NCBI GenBank assembly: GCA_028583605.1
Contig: CM053337.1
Location: 25,220,162-25,284,161 of the forward strand
From: Dastarcus helophoroides
Lineage: Eukaryota; Arthropoda; Insecta; Coleoptera; Bothrideridae
Direction: 5' to 3'
Length of the DNA: 64,000 nt
The notes under the pieces were generated by a model, which did not search any database, was not told the origin of the DNA, and worked only from the letters and a program-made list of their open reading frames with translations. The position numbers and the translations under genes were made by a program. Of the stretch, positions 30,315 to 42,092 are shown piece by piece (within the stretch, counting starts at the first letter, position 1; each line of letters starts with the position of its first letter).

Positions 30315-32524
30315 TCGAAAAATACGTCACTTTAGTGCGAAAAAATATTATTACAGCATATGAGAAGGCTTGTCCAATGAGAACTGAACTTCGAGAAACC
30401 CGGGCAACCCCTTGGTAGAACGGGCAACGCGAAAAACTTAGATCTCAGGCAAACAAGCTCTTCAACAAAGCAAAGAAGACAAAACTGGTATGTGACTGGG
30501 AGGCTTACCACAACCACCGGAAACAATACAAGAAGCTTATTCGCAAAAGAGAAAGGGAAACGTGAAGAGAATTCTGTAGTGACGTAGAGTCTACTACATC
30601 AGTTTCCCGACTGAAAAAGATACTCTTGAAAGATCCAAACCAACAGGTAAGCATGATAAAGCGGGCCGACGGTACATATACCAGTACACCCGCACAAACA
30701 GCTTCAGAGCTCTTAAACACGCACTTTTCAGGATGCCGTGTTATACCAGGCCATAAGTGGTAAGGACACTCAGCCTCTCACCCTAGAAATAGGGATTGGG
30801 AGCTGGTTGTTCAGATGGTAACTGACACAAAAGTAAACTGGGCCGTACAATCGTTTGCTCCCTTCAAATCGCCCGGGTTGGACGGTATCTACCCTGCCCT
30901 GCTTCAGCGGGGAATGGTGTGGATACAAAAATACCTGGTGCAAATTTTCAGGGCGTGTATTGCTTTTAAATACATACCCCGAGAATGAAGGGAAGTCAAA
31001 GTAATTTTTATTCCAAAACCGGGTAAACCTCAAGGTGAGACTAAATCATGTCACCCAATCAGCCTAACGTCTGTCCTACTGAAGACGTTGGAGAGGTTGT
31101 GCGACAGACATATAAGGGATAACCTCGATATACACTACTCCTTACATTCAAATCCACATGCTTTTACTTCCGGCAGATCTACCGAAACTGCGCTACATTC
31201 AGTAGTTAGCAGGATCGAGAGATCGCTAGAAGTAAAAGAACACACCCTAGGTGTATTTCTGGACATAGAAGGTGCCTTTGATAGACCTAATTTCAATAGC
31301 ATTTCTTCGGCGCTTGAGCGTAGTGGTATTGAACCCGCCTTGCGGGAACTCATACGACATATACTTGAGTGGCGAGCAATACAAGTTACAGTAGGGGACT
31401 ATACGGTCAGAGGAATCGTAAGTAAGGGATGTCCGCAAGGGGGTGTATTATCCCCCCTTATATGGTTAATCATAGCGGATGACCTTATTCGAAAACTCAA
31501 TGATCGGGGTCTCTATACAATTGGCTATGCAGATGATATAACCATTCTGCTTTCAGGTAAACACGGGGGAGTACTCTTCGAGTTAATGCAAGACGCCTTA
31601 TATATAGTCGAAAAATGGTGCAAAGAACATTCCCTAGCAGCAAATCCTGCAAAGACGGAAATGGTCCTTTTCACAAATAAAAGGAAATTAGCGCGACTTA
31701 AATTTCCCAAACTCATGGGAACCCAACTCGGGTTGTCAAATCGAGTGAAATACCTTGGTATTGAACTTGACAGCAAACTGAGCTGGAAGTACCACATTGA
31801 AAATAAATTAAACAAAGCTTACAAGATCTTTTGGCAATGCCGTGGGGCCATCGGGAGGTCTTGGGGGTTATCGCCTAAGATGACCTTTTGGCTATACACG
31901 GCAGTCATCAGACCAATTGTAAGCTACGGAGTTATAGTTTGGTGGCGAAAGACAAAGTGCACCACTATAAAACAAAGGCTAAATCACATCCAGAGACTAG
32001 CGTGTCTGGCAGTGATAGGAGCAATGAAATCCACTCCAACAGCAGCAATGGAGGCGATCTTGTGCCTGCTACCTCTCGATATATTTCTTGAGGGGGCGGC
32101 ACAGGCTTCTGCTCTCCGTTTGCGAGCAGGAGGAATGTGGAATACGGTAGGTAAAATGGTGAGTCACCGGCGCATAATGGAGGAGGCGCTTCAAAAGGTA
32201 CCTATTCTGGATGCGCCGATGGACCATCTACTGGTGAAATATAACTTCACAAAATCCTACCGTATAAAACTGGATGAAGTACAAGCAATGATACCAGACG
32301 TAAGTATATACACGGATGGATCGAAAACAAATACGGGCACTGGAACAGGAATCTTCTCGGAAGACCTGAACCTAGATGTAAGTATTAGGGTAGATAAATA
32401 CTCAACAATCTTTCAAGCGGAGATGTTGGGAATTTTATATAGCGCCGAACAAATGACGCAACTGAACATTACAGGAAAATATATCCAAATAAAGACGGAC
32501 AGCCAGGCAGCCCTTAAGGTCTGA
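30315..32524 (+). pseudogene. LINE reverse transcriptase with partial RNase H
   Basis: From 30315 to 30815 several stops interrupt a Lys/Arg-rich linker; two (in ATPW-stop and RERET-stop) look like single-base losses. From 30815 one frame runs to 32524 with one TGA at 30986-30988. It begins FKSPGLDGIYPALLQ and IPKPGKP, then motif A FLDIEGAFDRP, motif B KGCPQGGVLSPLIW, motif C IGYADDITILL and KYLGIELDSKLSW. It continues into RNase H with YTDGSKT, QAEMLGIL and KTDSQAAL. The catalytic Asp pair in YADD is intact. The 31088-32524 frame alone is 478 codons. The enzyme copies the element RNA at the nicked target. The minus frames over this region are shadows. Confidence 0.93.
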
Positions 32525-33099
32525 GGAATGTGAAAACAAACTCAGTGCTTGTATGGAATTGGCACCTAGCTCTAAAATGTTTATCACACTAATTGATCTA
32601 ATATGGATCAAAGGACATTCTGGAAAAGAGGGAAACGAACGCGCTGACAAACTGGCGAGGAAGGGTTCGGAGGGACTATTCGTTGGACCAGAACCAACCC
32701 TTCCCCTGGCAAGATCAACCGTAAGATCCTTACTTAACGAAGAAATTTATCGTAAACACAAACCCTTATGAGCATCAATAACAACATGCCGACAAACTCA
32801 CGCATTCATTAGAATGCCGTGCAGGGAAAGGGCAAAACTATGCCTACAACTCTCAAGGAATAATCTCAGGAAACTTGTAGGGATATGGACAGGTCACTGT
32901 CGATTAAACAACAAACTGCTGCAGAGGGTGTTTAGAAGAAGATGAGAGTGTCGAGCACGTGATGTGTTACTGCCCGGCACTAGCATCAATCAGAGGATCC
33001 ACGCTGGGGGACTTCTGGCCTAGTGTGGCCAGTTTGAGAGAGGCGCATCCAAGGGACGTTCTTCAGTTTCTCAACAAGGTTGGGTGGCTGAATGAATGA
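32525..33099 (+). pseudogene. LINE RNase H end and C-terminal zinc region
   Basis: A one-base shift after TDSQAALKV moves the reading to the frame of 32553-32771. That frame has IWIKGHSGKEGNERADKLA, the last RNase H motif with catalytic His and Asp. A stop after RKHKPL is followed in shifted frames by LVGIWTGHCRLNNKLL and DESVEHVMCYCPALASIRGS, typical of the C-terminal Cys/His region. The reading closes KVGWLNE-stop at 33097-33099. These domains would remove template RNA and bind nucleic acid. At least three frame breaks make it inactive. Confidence 0.88.
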
Positions 33100-33210
33100 C
33101 CCAGGACACCTCAATCACGGGGATAACACAATGGGCCCGGAAAAGGTGGCCTAAACTTTAGGCAACCCACAACGAATCCAGAATCCAGACATAAATAAAT
33201 AAATAATATA

Positions 33211-35659
33211 ATTGTTAAGTAAGTAAATTTAAATATAATATCGTTTGTTTTTAAAATATGATAGTAAAAAAAAAGATGATTTTTAGCCCTGTTTTTAATC
33301 TTCATTTTTTATTAAGTTTAATATTACATAGGTGAAATGTAACGTCACTGGTTTTTATTTAATGTATTTTTATGAAATACAACAAAAACATTGTTGCAGG
33401 TCGAAACAGATGTATCTTTGTATCTTTGTTATAAAACTTCTTCATTTTCATTACATTCAAATGAACTTTATGTTCCGGTGTTATTCTTGCTCGTACAATG
33501 CAATGATTTCCTTTTCTTTTTACTTACACGTATCCAATCCAGATCTCTTCCAGGTCTGCCACAAAAATATTTATTGTTATAAAGAAATAACACTTTTACC
33601 ACCCTTAAATATAAATAATGTTTTTGTTAATAAGTCGTTCTTATACAAAAAAAATTCAAAATCAAATATTGATATCGACATACTGCATAAGAATGACATC
33701 ACCTGATCTCTCACTAAATATTTACTAATTTCTTAAATCTCAATTACTATATACTAGTCAATACTAATTATTTATGTAAGGATAAGCACTTCAAAAGTTC
33801 TTAAGAATGTAATGGAATAGTCTACCTTGCACCTCCAATTTCTGCACTGGTATATAGAGGATTATTCAAAAAGGGGTTTGACTTTATAAAGTTTAAGTCT
33901 AAAAGACATTAATCAAAAGTGTGATTTTAAAGTCAAAATTGAAATAAATGAGATAAAATTGGAAACAATTCTAGAGAATAAAAATAGTATTTGTTTTAAG
34001 TATTAGTCAAAATTTTAAAATTAAAGTGAACTTTCTCAAATTTTTGAGTTTACATTTCAGGTTTAAACTTTACCTCTATAATTAAAACTTTCAGAAAATA
34101 AAAAAAATCAACTTTTAACGAATAGTTTGGAGAAAAAGTTGTTATTTTAAAAAGAATCTAGTATTCAAACATCTTTTGTCGGATTTTTAAGTTTATACAT
34201 TTTGTTTAATCTAGAGAAATAACGAACGTTCGATTTTTTACTGAAAACTTCAAAAGGCGAAATTTCGAGATTGAAGTCCATGTGCTGCCTATTTTTTTTA
34301 AATACAGTAAATGCCGCTTAATAATGGTTTTTACAACTAGGCGCTTCATAGAAACAAATGCTTTGGAATGAAACCGAATCAATTTATAAATTAAAAGTTG
34401 CCGGTTATAAGAATCAAATTTTTGGGCAATCGAATCAAAAATTTGACAGTTAATTATTATTTTATAACGTTAAATAAGGTCCTCTGACGCTTACTGCCTT
34501 TAAGTATTTGTTAACTTACTAATTGTTATCAAGCTTATTGTATTTTTGATGAAAATTTAATTTGGATGGAAAATCTGGGCAGAGCTACCGAATCCTAGAT
34601 AATTAAAGATAAATGCAGAAGTCATTATTCTATTAGATAAAAATGAACAAAGGTTTTTTTTAATTAATCTTTAAAATAATACATAGTGTTTGTATAATTT
34701 CGAGTTCAAGTCCTTGGCTATTAACAGTAAATTATGAACAAATGTCCAAAGTGCTTAAATCTCATATTTCGCTGTATAGAATTGCCATTTATTAAAATTA
34801 AAATGGTAAGGAGCAACGTGATAAGCAGCACTTACTGTACAAATTTTTTTTTCAAAGTTTTCATTTGATTTAAAATTCAAAGTTTTTGCAAAGAATTTAT
34901 CTTTTTTTTTTGGATATAAAATTCAAAATAAAAAATATTTTGAGCTTAGGAATTTTTTCGAACAGAAAAGTATAAACATTTCGTCTGAATCTATTAAAAA
35001 ATATTCCTAACACTTCCATTTTAGTAAAAATATTTTGACTTTAAGCATAAATAATGGACTTTTCCTGAACATTTTCCGCGATCTTAATTTCGTCTTTGAT
35101 TTCAAAATTTTGGAAATGACGTTAGAAATTTAAGTTTCAAGTTTCGATTTTAATTTTGAACATGTAGCATTTTCTCGTAATTTCGATATTTTTTTGTGCA
35201 AAAGCTTAGGCTGAAACTCAAAACATATTTTATATCGCTATGTGGGGATGTGATTCGAATTTTATAGTATGGATTTCGACATTAAAACCTAAAATTTAAC
35301 AATAGCAAAAATTAAAAGATAAATTTGAAATTAAAATTTGTTCCTAAATTTTAAATCTAAAGAAGAAATTTCGAGATAAAAAAAGTCAAAATTGAAAAAG
35401 GTTATTCCGTCTTTTGCTGTGCATTTATCTGTTTTAGGCAAACTGGAGTGTATAACAGTAGCCTTGGGCGCACCAATTGCTATTATATTTTCTGTGTTTT
35501 TAGTGAAGTTGCAATTATGAATTCTTTTGGTAACATGTAATAGAACATAAGACACTGATAAAAAGATAAAAGATTTATGTCCACCTCTACCAGATGTACC
35601 GATTACACAAGTAGGAAACAACTAGAAACCTAATAAAACCGTGTAAAGAAAGTTTAACA
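33211..35659. other. AT-rich noncoding stretch
   Basis: I see no recognised gene, terminal repeat or tandem array. The plus frame 33332-33706 (124 codons) is Cys/Tyr/Phe-rich and unlike any family I know. From about 34000 to 35400 scattered AAATTTTGA words suggest another weak block of the degenerate repeat. Confidence 0.5.
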
Positions 35660-36178
35660 GAAGCTCTTCAGCTTGTGCAGGTGTAATGTATAAAATGTTT
35701 TTTTTTGTTTGTTTTTTTAAGTTTAATCCACTCGCAAAGGGTAACCTCATGATGGTTCAAAACACTGCGAGTAGGATGTAGAAACAAGGATAGATGGCGA
35801 TGAACCGACTTCTTAAACAAGAACAGGTTGTAATTTTTGGGTATAATATCTTTCGGTAAAGCGTTCCATAGCTTAAAAACTTTATAGAAAAAAGAGCCTT
35901 CGTAGACAGAAGTCCTCAATGTGTCAAGCTGGACCGCACAGAAATTTGGTGTCTCCGACTGTCTTGTATGCCTCCAGAATCTTGCCCTTGGAGGGATCAA
36001 TCCTATTAATTCCTGCAAGCATCTTCCATGATAGTACTTGTAAAAAAGAGACAAGTTACCAACCATCCGCGTGTGCTCTAGTGTTTCGAGAGAATTGGTC
36101 AAACACTCGTCATCAATCAGTCGAATTGCTCTTCTTTGAATTGAATCAAATAGAGCTAAAGTGTGCTTTGAGCTGAAT
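35660..36178 (-). pseudogene. LINE reverse transcriptase C-terminal tail (CR1/Jockey-like)
   Basis: On the minus strand, DSIQRRAIRLIDDECLTNSL and HTRMVGNLSLFYKYYHGRC lead through LIPPRARFWRHTR, TLRTSVYEGSFF, KLWNALPKDI and LFLFKKSVHRHLSLFLHP. This is the region C-terminal to the reverse transcriptase thumb in CR1- and Jockey-like LINEs. The stretch 35668-36102 is one open frame of 144 codons; the part before the Met continues in frame to about 36175. The catalytic palm is absent, as in a typical 5'-truncated insertion. A second, shorter copy of the same tail is on the plus strand at 51878-52088. Confidence 0.8.
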
Positions 36179-36759
36179 TCTTGTGTATTTAATTAAAAGT
36201 TTTCTACAAAGCGACCCAACACCTATGGACAATAACGGTAAAATAATAACTAACAATAGAATAACACATATGGGGTTGAATAGACATGAAAAAATATGGG
36301 TTGTAAACAACATTATACATATCTTAATTTTGTATACATACCCGAAATTTGCAAAAAACACACACAGATTCTTCCAACTATTGCAAAATTATTAACTTGC
36401 AGGTTAATCACCGAATTAAATGACTACTAACGCCCCTCTATGAATTATTAGCGAAAGTAACAGTATCCAGCTTGTGCCTCAAGGGTAACTATAGACACGC
36501 TACAAAATCTTATAAATATAATTTTAGTTACCGCAGAAAATAATTTTATTTGGTTCGTACTAAAATGACACATGGGACAATAAAAGGTCAAATATAATTC
36601 TTAATTATTTAATTTTGGATAAAGTTGGGAAGTAAATTGCAAAACATTTTTGGCGGAGGATCCCGGAACTCCCTAGAAATCGTTATTGCTCTTTATACAT
36701 AGTATATTTAGCCTGTAAAAACACAATAAGCCAATAGATTTGAACAGATTGTTCAGACT
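36179..36759. other. AT-rich noncoding stretch
   Basis: No gene or repeat recognised. The two opposite frames at 36183-36395 and 36146-36361 overlap and neither resembles a known protein. Confidence 0.5.
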
Positions 36760-37112
36760 GTTTCTATTTTATTTAATCTCGTCAGTTTGTTACATCCAAC
36801 TCAAATGCTAACAAATATTCCGGCAAGTAGATACTCTAGAATCAACGAACGTTGTTCATGTGACTCATAAGTATCGCCACCTGTTGACCCATAGAAAAAC
36901 TGTAGACAACTCCAGCACAGCAAGTATCGCATGCAAAGAGAATGCAACCTAGACAACTGTAGGCAGCCCGTTAAGCATGTATAGTGAACCAACAGTTGAA
37001 CCACGAACGCTTAGCAAAGTGGTTGCTTTCTAGGAAATCCCCAGAAGGCTAAATGCTAATGCACAGAGCAATAGGTTTAAATATTTATTAGAGTCAGAGT
37101 TTGGAAACCAGG
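36760..37112 (-). repeat. Repeat family C, copy 2
   Basis: This copy includes the hammerhead-like core position at 36760-36785 (CTGACGA and GAAAC intact on the minus strand, stem decayed), then ATGCTAACAAATATTCCGG, GCAACCTAGACAACTGTAGG, AAGCATGTATAGTGAACCAA and AATGCACAGAGCAATAGG. The order, core first and then the body seen in copy 1 upstream of its core, suggests two adjacent units, as in the tandem terminal repeats of Penelope-like elements. Confidence 0.65.
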
Positions 37113-37395
37113 CTTTGGTTTTCAAACTCTGAATCTGATACATGTTCAAGCCTATTGGTTTGTGCATTAGAATCCAGTATTCTGGGGCCAAAGAGTGATT
37201 TCCAAACTCTGAATCTGATAAATGTTCAAGCTCATTGGTTTATGCATTAGAATCTAGTCTTCTAGGGCTTTTCTAATGAGCAACCGCTTTACTTAACGTT
37301 TCTGATTCAACTGTTGGTAGTTCGGCTACCTATGATCCACTATACATGCTTACAGAAGTGTGTACTGTAATCTAGGTTGCAGTCTATTTGCATAA
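37113..37395 (+). repeat. Repeat family C, copy 3 (inverted, with internal duplication)
   Basis: It mirrors copy 2 across a short palindrome centred near 37113 (GAGTTTGGAAACCAGG and CTTTGGTTTTCAAACTC). A 70-bp segment, CAAACTCTGAATCTGATA to GCATTAGAATC, is repeated directly at about 37122-37175 and 37193-37245. It continues through CAACCGCTTTACTTAACG, TTCAACTGTTGGTAG and CACTATACATGCTTACAG. Confidence 0.75.
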
Positions 37396-38604
37396 GTCAA
37401 TTTAATTCTGTATTATGTTAACGTGTACATATTCTCTACCATTTCTCATGTCATAAACTTTATAAAAATGCAAGAATTTTGAAGAAAAGCACCTTTTCTG
37501 CGTAAAATATTTTGCAAACATCAAATTTAATGACCCTCATTTCTTTCCATATCACTGCGACCCTAGGCAGGAAATTTTTATTCCAAATTTTAATAACCCA
37601 GAAGGATCAATATCGATGAAAGCATACATAGTCAGTGGTGGAAGTTAATCCCTAAGGATTTCCCGATGTATTCAATGTGTCCAATCCTTTTTTATGAAAT
37701 GTCGTCATTACATTTCAGAACTCGGGAACTCTAGAGTTTAATTTACAGGCTTATGCATTGTGTTTACCGAGAGGGTCGACACCTATTCCATCACAACCAC
37801 TTTATGCTCGTCAGCAATTTCGCTATTCCATCAGGGGCGTTTCGCTTTGGAATTCGAATTAACTGAACGACGAGTATCTTCTTTATGTATGAGAAATGCA
37901 TTGAAACTATTAGACTGTCAGAAGAGTTCATCCTCATTATAAGAAGGTGGCGTCAGATAACATTTTTATTTATAAGAATTGGTAACTAAAATTTCAATTT
38001 GAAAATCTAAATATTTTATCAAAACTCGAATTGATTTTATAAATCTGGAATTTTTCTTTTTCGAGTTAAAGCTTGAAGTCTAAAAATTAGAATGTATTTT
38101 AGTAAGTTTGGAGTAATTTTTCAAATCTTGCCTTTTTCGTTAAGAATTAAAATTCTTACGTTGTCCAACATTTATTCACGTAAACGTTTTTGCATTTTTT
38201 AAAGTGAAATCTTATTTAGGTGTATTGAGCGATTTTTGATAGGGGGAAAATTTATGATTTCGCGTCATCATCGAGTTACGAATATGCTCCAATGTTAACA
38301 ATATACAAATCAGAAAAGTTGAACACTGTCTGTAGGAAGAATTTAAAGGAAAATTTAACATTGAGAGCATATCGGTGGAATAGGCGAGCGGGCCTTGTAT
38401 TCTCCTACACCGAGCGAACCAATTGAGCGGAAAGCGGAAAGACATTGACAAGAGATATTCTTCGGCGACAATCAGTCACTCTTAGATGTGTTGTGACTGG
38501 GACTACATTACAGAAATATTATTACGATTTGCATTGTCTACATGTTCTTTTAGTCCGTTGATTAAATTGCCGGTTTTTAACCTCTGCGCCGAAATAATAA
38601 CTGG
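37396..38604. other. Noncoding stretch, no recognised gene
   Basis: 37560-37960 and 38220-38600 are moderately complex, the rest AT-rich. The frames at 37760-37942 and 38212-38451 are short and not recognised. Confidence 0.45.
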
Positions 38605-39385
38605 TATTCATTGTTGAACAAATTAAATAAAGAAACAAGCTCGCTCCGGCAACATAGGAAAGTACGTTTAGAGGACAGACGAAGCGAGAGATTTAAGAAT
38701 GGCCTAAGCATTCTAATTGAACAGTTTTACGTGAGCGTATCATTGTCTCCTTCTTTGTCTACCCCATCGCACGATATCCTGTATACCGTACTGTTCTCTA
38801 ATCTTACTTTGTCTCTTCTGATCTTTTCCGCTATAGTTCTTAAAGTTTTTACCTCCGCTACTCTCAGCATACTCTTGGTCTTGTTAATTTTTTCTCGTGC
38901 CTCTCTTTTGTATGTAATGATTGGTCTTATACATGATTTGTATATTTTGATCTTGTTGTCTGGGGGCATATATGGATTGTTCCAAATGGTCTCTTGTAGG
39001 CAGCCTGATATTGCGGCTGCTTTGTTGATTTGGCTTCTTAAGTCGTTTACAGGGTCATGTCCACTCAAGCGAGTAACACCAAGGTACTTAAATTGGGTAA
39101 CTTGCTCTATGGGATTTTCAATGACGAGCCTACATCTGATGGGGTCTTTTGCGATGGTCATACTTTTAGATTTATCAGTAGATATTTCCATATTAAGTTG
39201 TTTGCTTATTAATAGGATTTAAAAAGCTGTCATTGTAGGTTGTCTTCTATTTCTGTGACAATGGCTGCGTCATCTGCATAATATATCATGCTGATTCTAT
39301 TCTTATTCATCCGGTATTCCAGTTTTAATAAAGTTACTTCTTCAATTATTTTATCCATTAGGATATTAAACAAAAATGGATGAAG
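38605..39385 (-). pseudogene. LINE reverse transcriptase fragment (RTE/CR1-like, clade unresolved)
   Basis: On the minus strand, LFNILMDKIIEEVTLLKLEY and ISMIYYADDAAIVTEIEDN give the catalytic YADD region of a non-LTR reverse transcriptase. After a break, frame 38727-39191 continues STDKSKSM, FKYLGVTRLSG, QINKAAAISGCLQETIWNN, KIKIYKSCIRPIITY and KTKSMLRVAEVKTLRTIAEK. These are the thumb and connection typical of insect LINEs whose tail includes IYKTCVRPIxTY-like text. The N-terminal palm and any endonuclease are missing, and the C-terminus after RRDKVRL is unrecognisable. The long plus frame 38611-39222 is antisense to it and is a shadow. Confidence 0.8.
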
Positions 39386-39399
39386 CTATCAATAACCCC

Positions 39400-39665
39400 G
39401 AGTAACCCATCATCGGTTCCTGCCGGTCCAAAACCTGGACAAAGGAGAAGGCTTCTCAGGCGAGGTTAGCTACCTCTCTGAGGTAAAAAAAGCCATAGCT
39501 TACAAAACTGAAGTAATAGCCTTAGACAGTTAACCATTTGCCTAATCTGTATGAAACTCCAAATAAGAAGTGTCATGGAATTAAAAAACGCCTGAGAGGC
39601 GCCGGGGTTTCAACCCGCGACCTATCAGACCTATCAAGCGAAATCTAACTCGTTAAATGTCTGCT
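39400..39665 (-). repeat. SINE-like repeat with tRNA-type B box
   Basis: On the minus strand GGTCGCGGGTTGAAACCCCG contains GGTTGAAACC, close to the RNA polymerase III B box GGTTCGAAnCC, followed by GCGCCTCTCAGGCG, which can fold back. The rest runs to about 39400, directly next to the LINE fragment. An A box is not clear, so tRNA origin is tentative. Confidence 0.4.
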
Positions 39666-40441
39666 GGCAAATTCAAATTTTATCTGGTCCTAATATTAGT
39701 TTTTGGTTAAATCATAATCGAAAGCAGAATTGTAACTGTATTTGTTTAAAATAATTTTGCCCTCAAATGGCATTTATTCTCAGCTTTTCCAGTTATAAAG
39801 AATAAGACATCCACCGATTGTGGTTACTGGTTAATTTTTTTATTCTATGTGTTTTACAACATTTCTTTATATTTTTAGTAGACCAATTGGACGTTTGGGT
39901 GGCATAACTCCTTTAAGGGGGCTTTAAATGTTCCCATGTTGCTTTCACACTTGCATCTTAATCCAAAATGTATTTTTGATCATTTCCTTTGTGCTATTTA
40001 TCCACCGATTGATCCGGAAGTCAACCCCCGACCACAGGTATCTAATAAGCGGTAACAGTAAGCGAAAAAGCTTCCTGAAGAAAGAAAGGAATCCTTAAAT
40101 CTCGTAAGAATTTCGAGTTTTCGTTCATAACAAAAGTGGAATTTTTAACCAGAGTCTTCTGTTTTATGTGTTGCGACACAATACCTAGCCCTTTGTTAGG
40201 TCATATCGAGTTCCCGTAATGGAACTAAAAACACCTTTTGTCGGCAGCTTCAAGATAATTTTTTAATCTCATCCAACACATAAAAGAAATTTGTTTAGTC
40301 TGTTCCATCAAAGAAGATTAGCAAGTACAGTATTTCAGTCGCCGGTAAGACTTCTTATTCATTTTACTTAGGAGCATCTTTGCTAAATGCCGATTTGAAT
40401 AACTACCAAGATTAAAAAAATATATACGTCGTGATTTGTAT
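39666..40441. other. Noncoding stretch upstream of the gypsy LTR
   Basis: AT-rich to moderately complex sequence without recognised genes. Near 40160 and 40280 ACACATAAAA and its complement form a loose inverted pair. The gypsy LTR follows directly. Confidence 0.45.
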
Positions 40442-40805
40442 TGTAACGAAATGTAATTATGGAATTTAAAATCTAAGGCAATTTTCTAAAAAGATCTGAT
40501 AAGGTAAAACGGCCGCGATAATGAAGCAAACGGCAGATAAGTGTTCCAGAAATTTCGGCAAACGATAAGCCTTATCAGCTGAAAACTTCTAGATCCTGAA
40601 CCAGAGATGTATATAAAGGGGATCCTGTTGGCTTTTCCTCAGTCAGTTATACTCAGTGTAGTTAGTTACTGAGTTAGTAGTTAGAAGTCAATGAATAAGT
40701 GAGTGAATTATTTAGTTGTAGTGTTTTAGAATTAGAGTTTAGTTTGGGAATAAAGTGTTTTACAATTCACGTGTCAATAATCATTTGAACTGTTAACGCG
40801 TAACA
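40442..40805 (+). repeat. Gypsy 5' LTR
   Basis: The LTR starts TGTAACG and ends CGTAACA, imperfect TG...CA inverted ends, and is 364 bp long. It contains TATATAA (40610-40616), TCAGT initiator-like sequence at about 40641 and the polyadenylation signal AATAAA (40749-40754), so promoter and RNA end signals are in normal order. The boundary is set by the primer site two bases downstream. No second LTR copy is available to confirm the left edge. Confidence 0.8.
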
Positions 40806-40807
40806 TC

Positions 40808-40822
40808 TGGTGTCAGAAGTGG
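40808..40822 (+). promoter_or_regulatory. Primer-binding site for tRNA-Leu
   Basis: TGGTGTCAGAAGTGG begins two bases after the LTR and is complementary to the CCA-bearing 3' end typical of animal tRNA-Leu (CCACTTCTGACACCA). This is where minus-strand DNA synthesis would be primed. Confidence 0.85.
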
Positions 40823-40928
40823 AATTATTTGTGGATTGTGCCTTATTACTCGGAGAAATTCACCAAGTGGTCCCGCAGTTGACTTTATCTTGGACGTTTT
40901 AAACTGTTAGATAGTTTAGACGGCTTTA

Positions 40929-42091
40929 TGGAAATGAGATTAAAACCAGCCAAAATGGAACAACAATTACAAGCATTGTTAGCAATGTTTAAAGACAAAG
41001 AAGAAAAAGAACAGAAGAAAGAACGAAGACAACAAGAAAAACAACATAAAAACAGGAGAAAGAACGAAGACGACAAGAAACAACTGGAAAAAGCACAGGA
41101 GGAAGAACGAAGACAACAAGATGAAGAACAAAGACGACAACAAAAAACCAGGAGGAACGAAGATGACAAGAAAAAGAACAAGAGGAAGAATGGAGACGAC
41201 AAGAAAAAGAACAAGATGAAGAACAAAGACGACAAGAACAGAGAAGGAATGCAGACAAACAACAATTTTACAGTCTATTAGCAAATATAACTTAAAAAAT
41301 TAAAGAAGACGTTGCAAAAATGAGAGCAGAAGTGAAAGAACAAATTACAGGAATGAGAAAAGAAATGCAAGAAGAGATTGGCGAAGTCAAAGAGGAATTC
41401 AACAGCTAGCTTCTTGATTTAGAAAATGCAACTCAGAAAAAGTTCAACAACATCGAAAATGAGATAAAAAAGATGCTAAGTGTACAATTCACACAATATG
41501 AATCCGAAAGTGTACCCGCTATTGCTTCCCAAAAAGTAGAACCTCCGGCCTATGAGCGACAAACATCTTTCCAGGCCTACAGAATACAGTTTAAAGTTGC
41601 TGCTAGGGCAAATAGGCAGACGGAAGAGAAAAAAGCGACTTCATTGGTAGTATCCTTGCGCGGAAAAGCTCTGAAACTACTCGGAGCTCTATCTGACCAT
41701 AAAATAGCTAACTATAAAGATTTAGTTAGGGCTTTTGAGCTGAGTTGCCCAGTCGTAACTACTAGTAAAGAAACAGGAAAGTAAAGAAATGCTCCAAGAA
41801 TTCGAAGCAGACGTAAAAAGACTGGCGTATGCCTCCTACCCAACAACACTGACTAAATTTCTGGAACTTTACGCAGCTAAAATATTCATAGAAGGAATAA
41901 GAGACCCAGAAGCCCAAAGAGTGATGTACTTGTCAAACTTCCGAACATCGAGAGAGGCACTAATTAGAGTTTTGGAAGTTGAAGCTGTTTACAAGGTTTC
42001 GGAGCCAGAGGCATCACGAAGAATAAAGAAGGCCGCGAATAACCCCGATCTCGCGAACATCATAGGCGCTAACAAAGGAAATAAACACTAG
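40929..42091 (+). pseudogene. Gypsy gag, broken
   Basis: The first frame (40928-41281) is a Lys/Glu/Gln/Arg-rich coiled-coil-like region made of short repeats such as RRNEDDKKK, followed by a stop and a further charged stretch. Capsid text follows: VEPPAYERQTSFQAYRIQF and ATSLVVSLRGKALKLLG in frame 41473-41784, then a frame change into LQEFEADVKRLAYASYP and AKIFIEGIRDPEAQRV in frame 41789-42091. These are the usual capsid words of insect Ty3/gypsy elements. Between the two frames the segment normally linking them is shortened, so there is a deletion as well as a shift. Gag would form the particle. The minus frames at 40885-41284 are antisense of the charged region. Confidence 0.88.
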
Positions 42092-42092
42092 C

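Larger units (their letters stand above)
29170..33210 (+). mobile_element. 5'-truncated I/Loner-type LINE with RNase H
   Basis: A non-LTR retrotransposon in one orientation: ORF1 C-terminal part, endonuclease, reverse transcriptase, RNase H, C-terminal zinc-knuckle region and an ATAAATAAATAAATAA tail (33190-33206). The element inserted into or beside the THAP fragment. The RNase H after the reverse transcriptase places it in the group with I, Loner/LOA and R1 relatives; the clade is not resolved here. No target duplication was identified. Its composition is clearly richer in GC than the flanks, suggesting a comparatively recent insertion. Confidence 0.9.

Noticed and set aside
33332..33706. 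124-codon plus frame, Cys/Tyr/Phe-rich
   Set aside because: No domain or signal recognised, AT-driven composition, overlapping second frame; not enough to call a gene.
38611..39222. 203-codon plus-strand frame
   Set aside because: It lies antisense to a clear LINE reverse transcriptase tail with YADD and KYLG motifs on the minus strand.
40885..41284. Three minus-strand frames rich in Cys, Ser, Phe and Leu
   Set aside because: They are antisense of the charged Lys/Glu/Gln coiled-coil region of gag; the odd composition follows from AAG/GAA codons read backwards.
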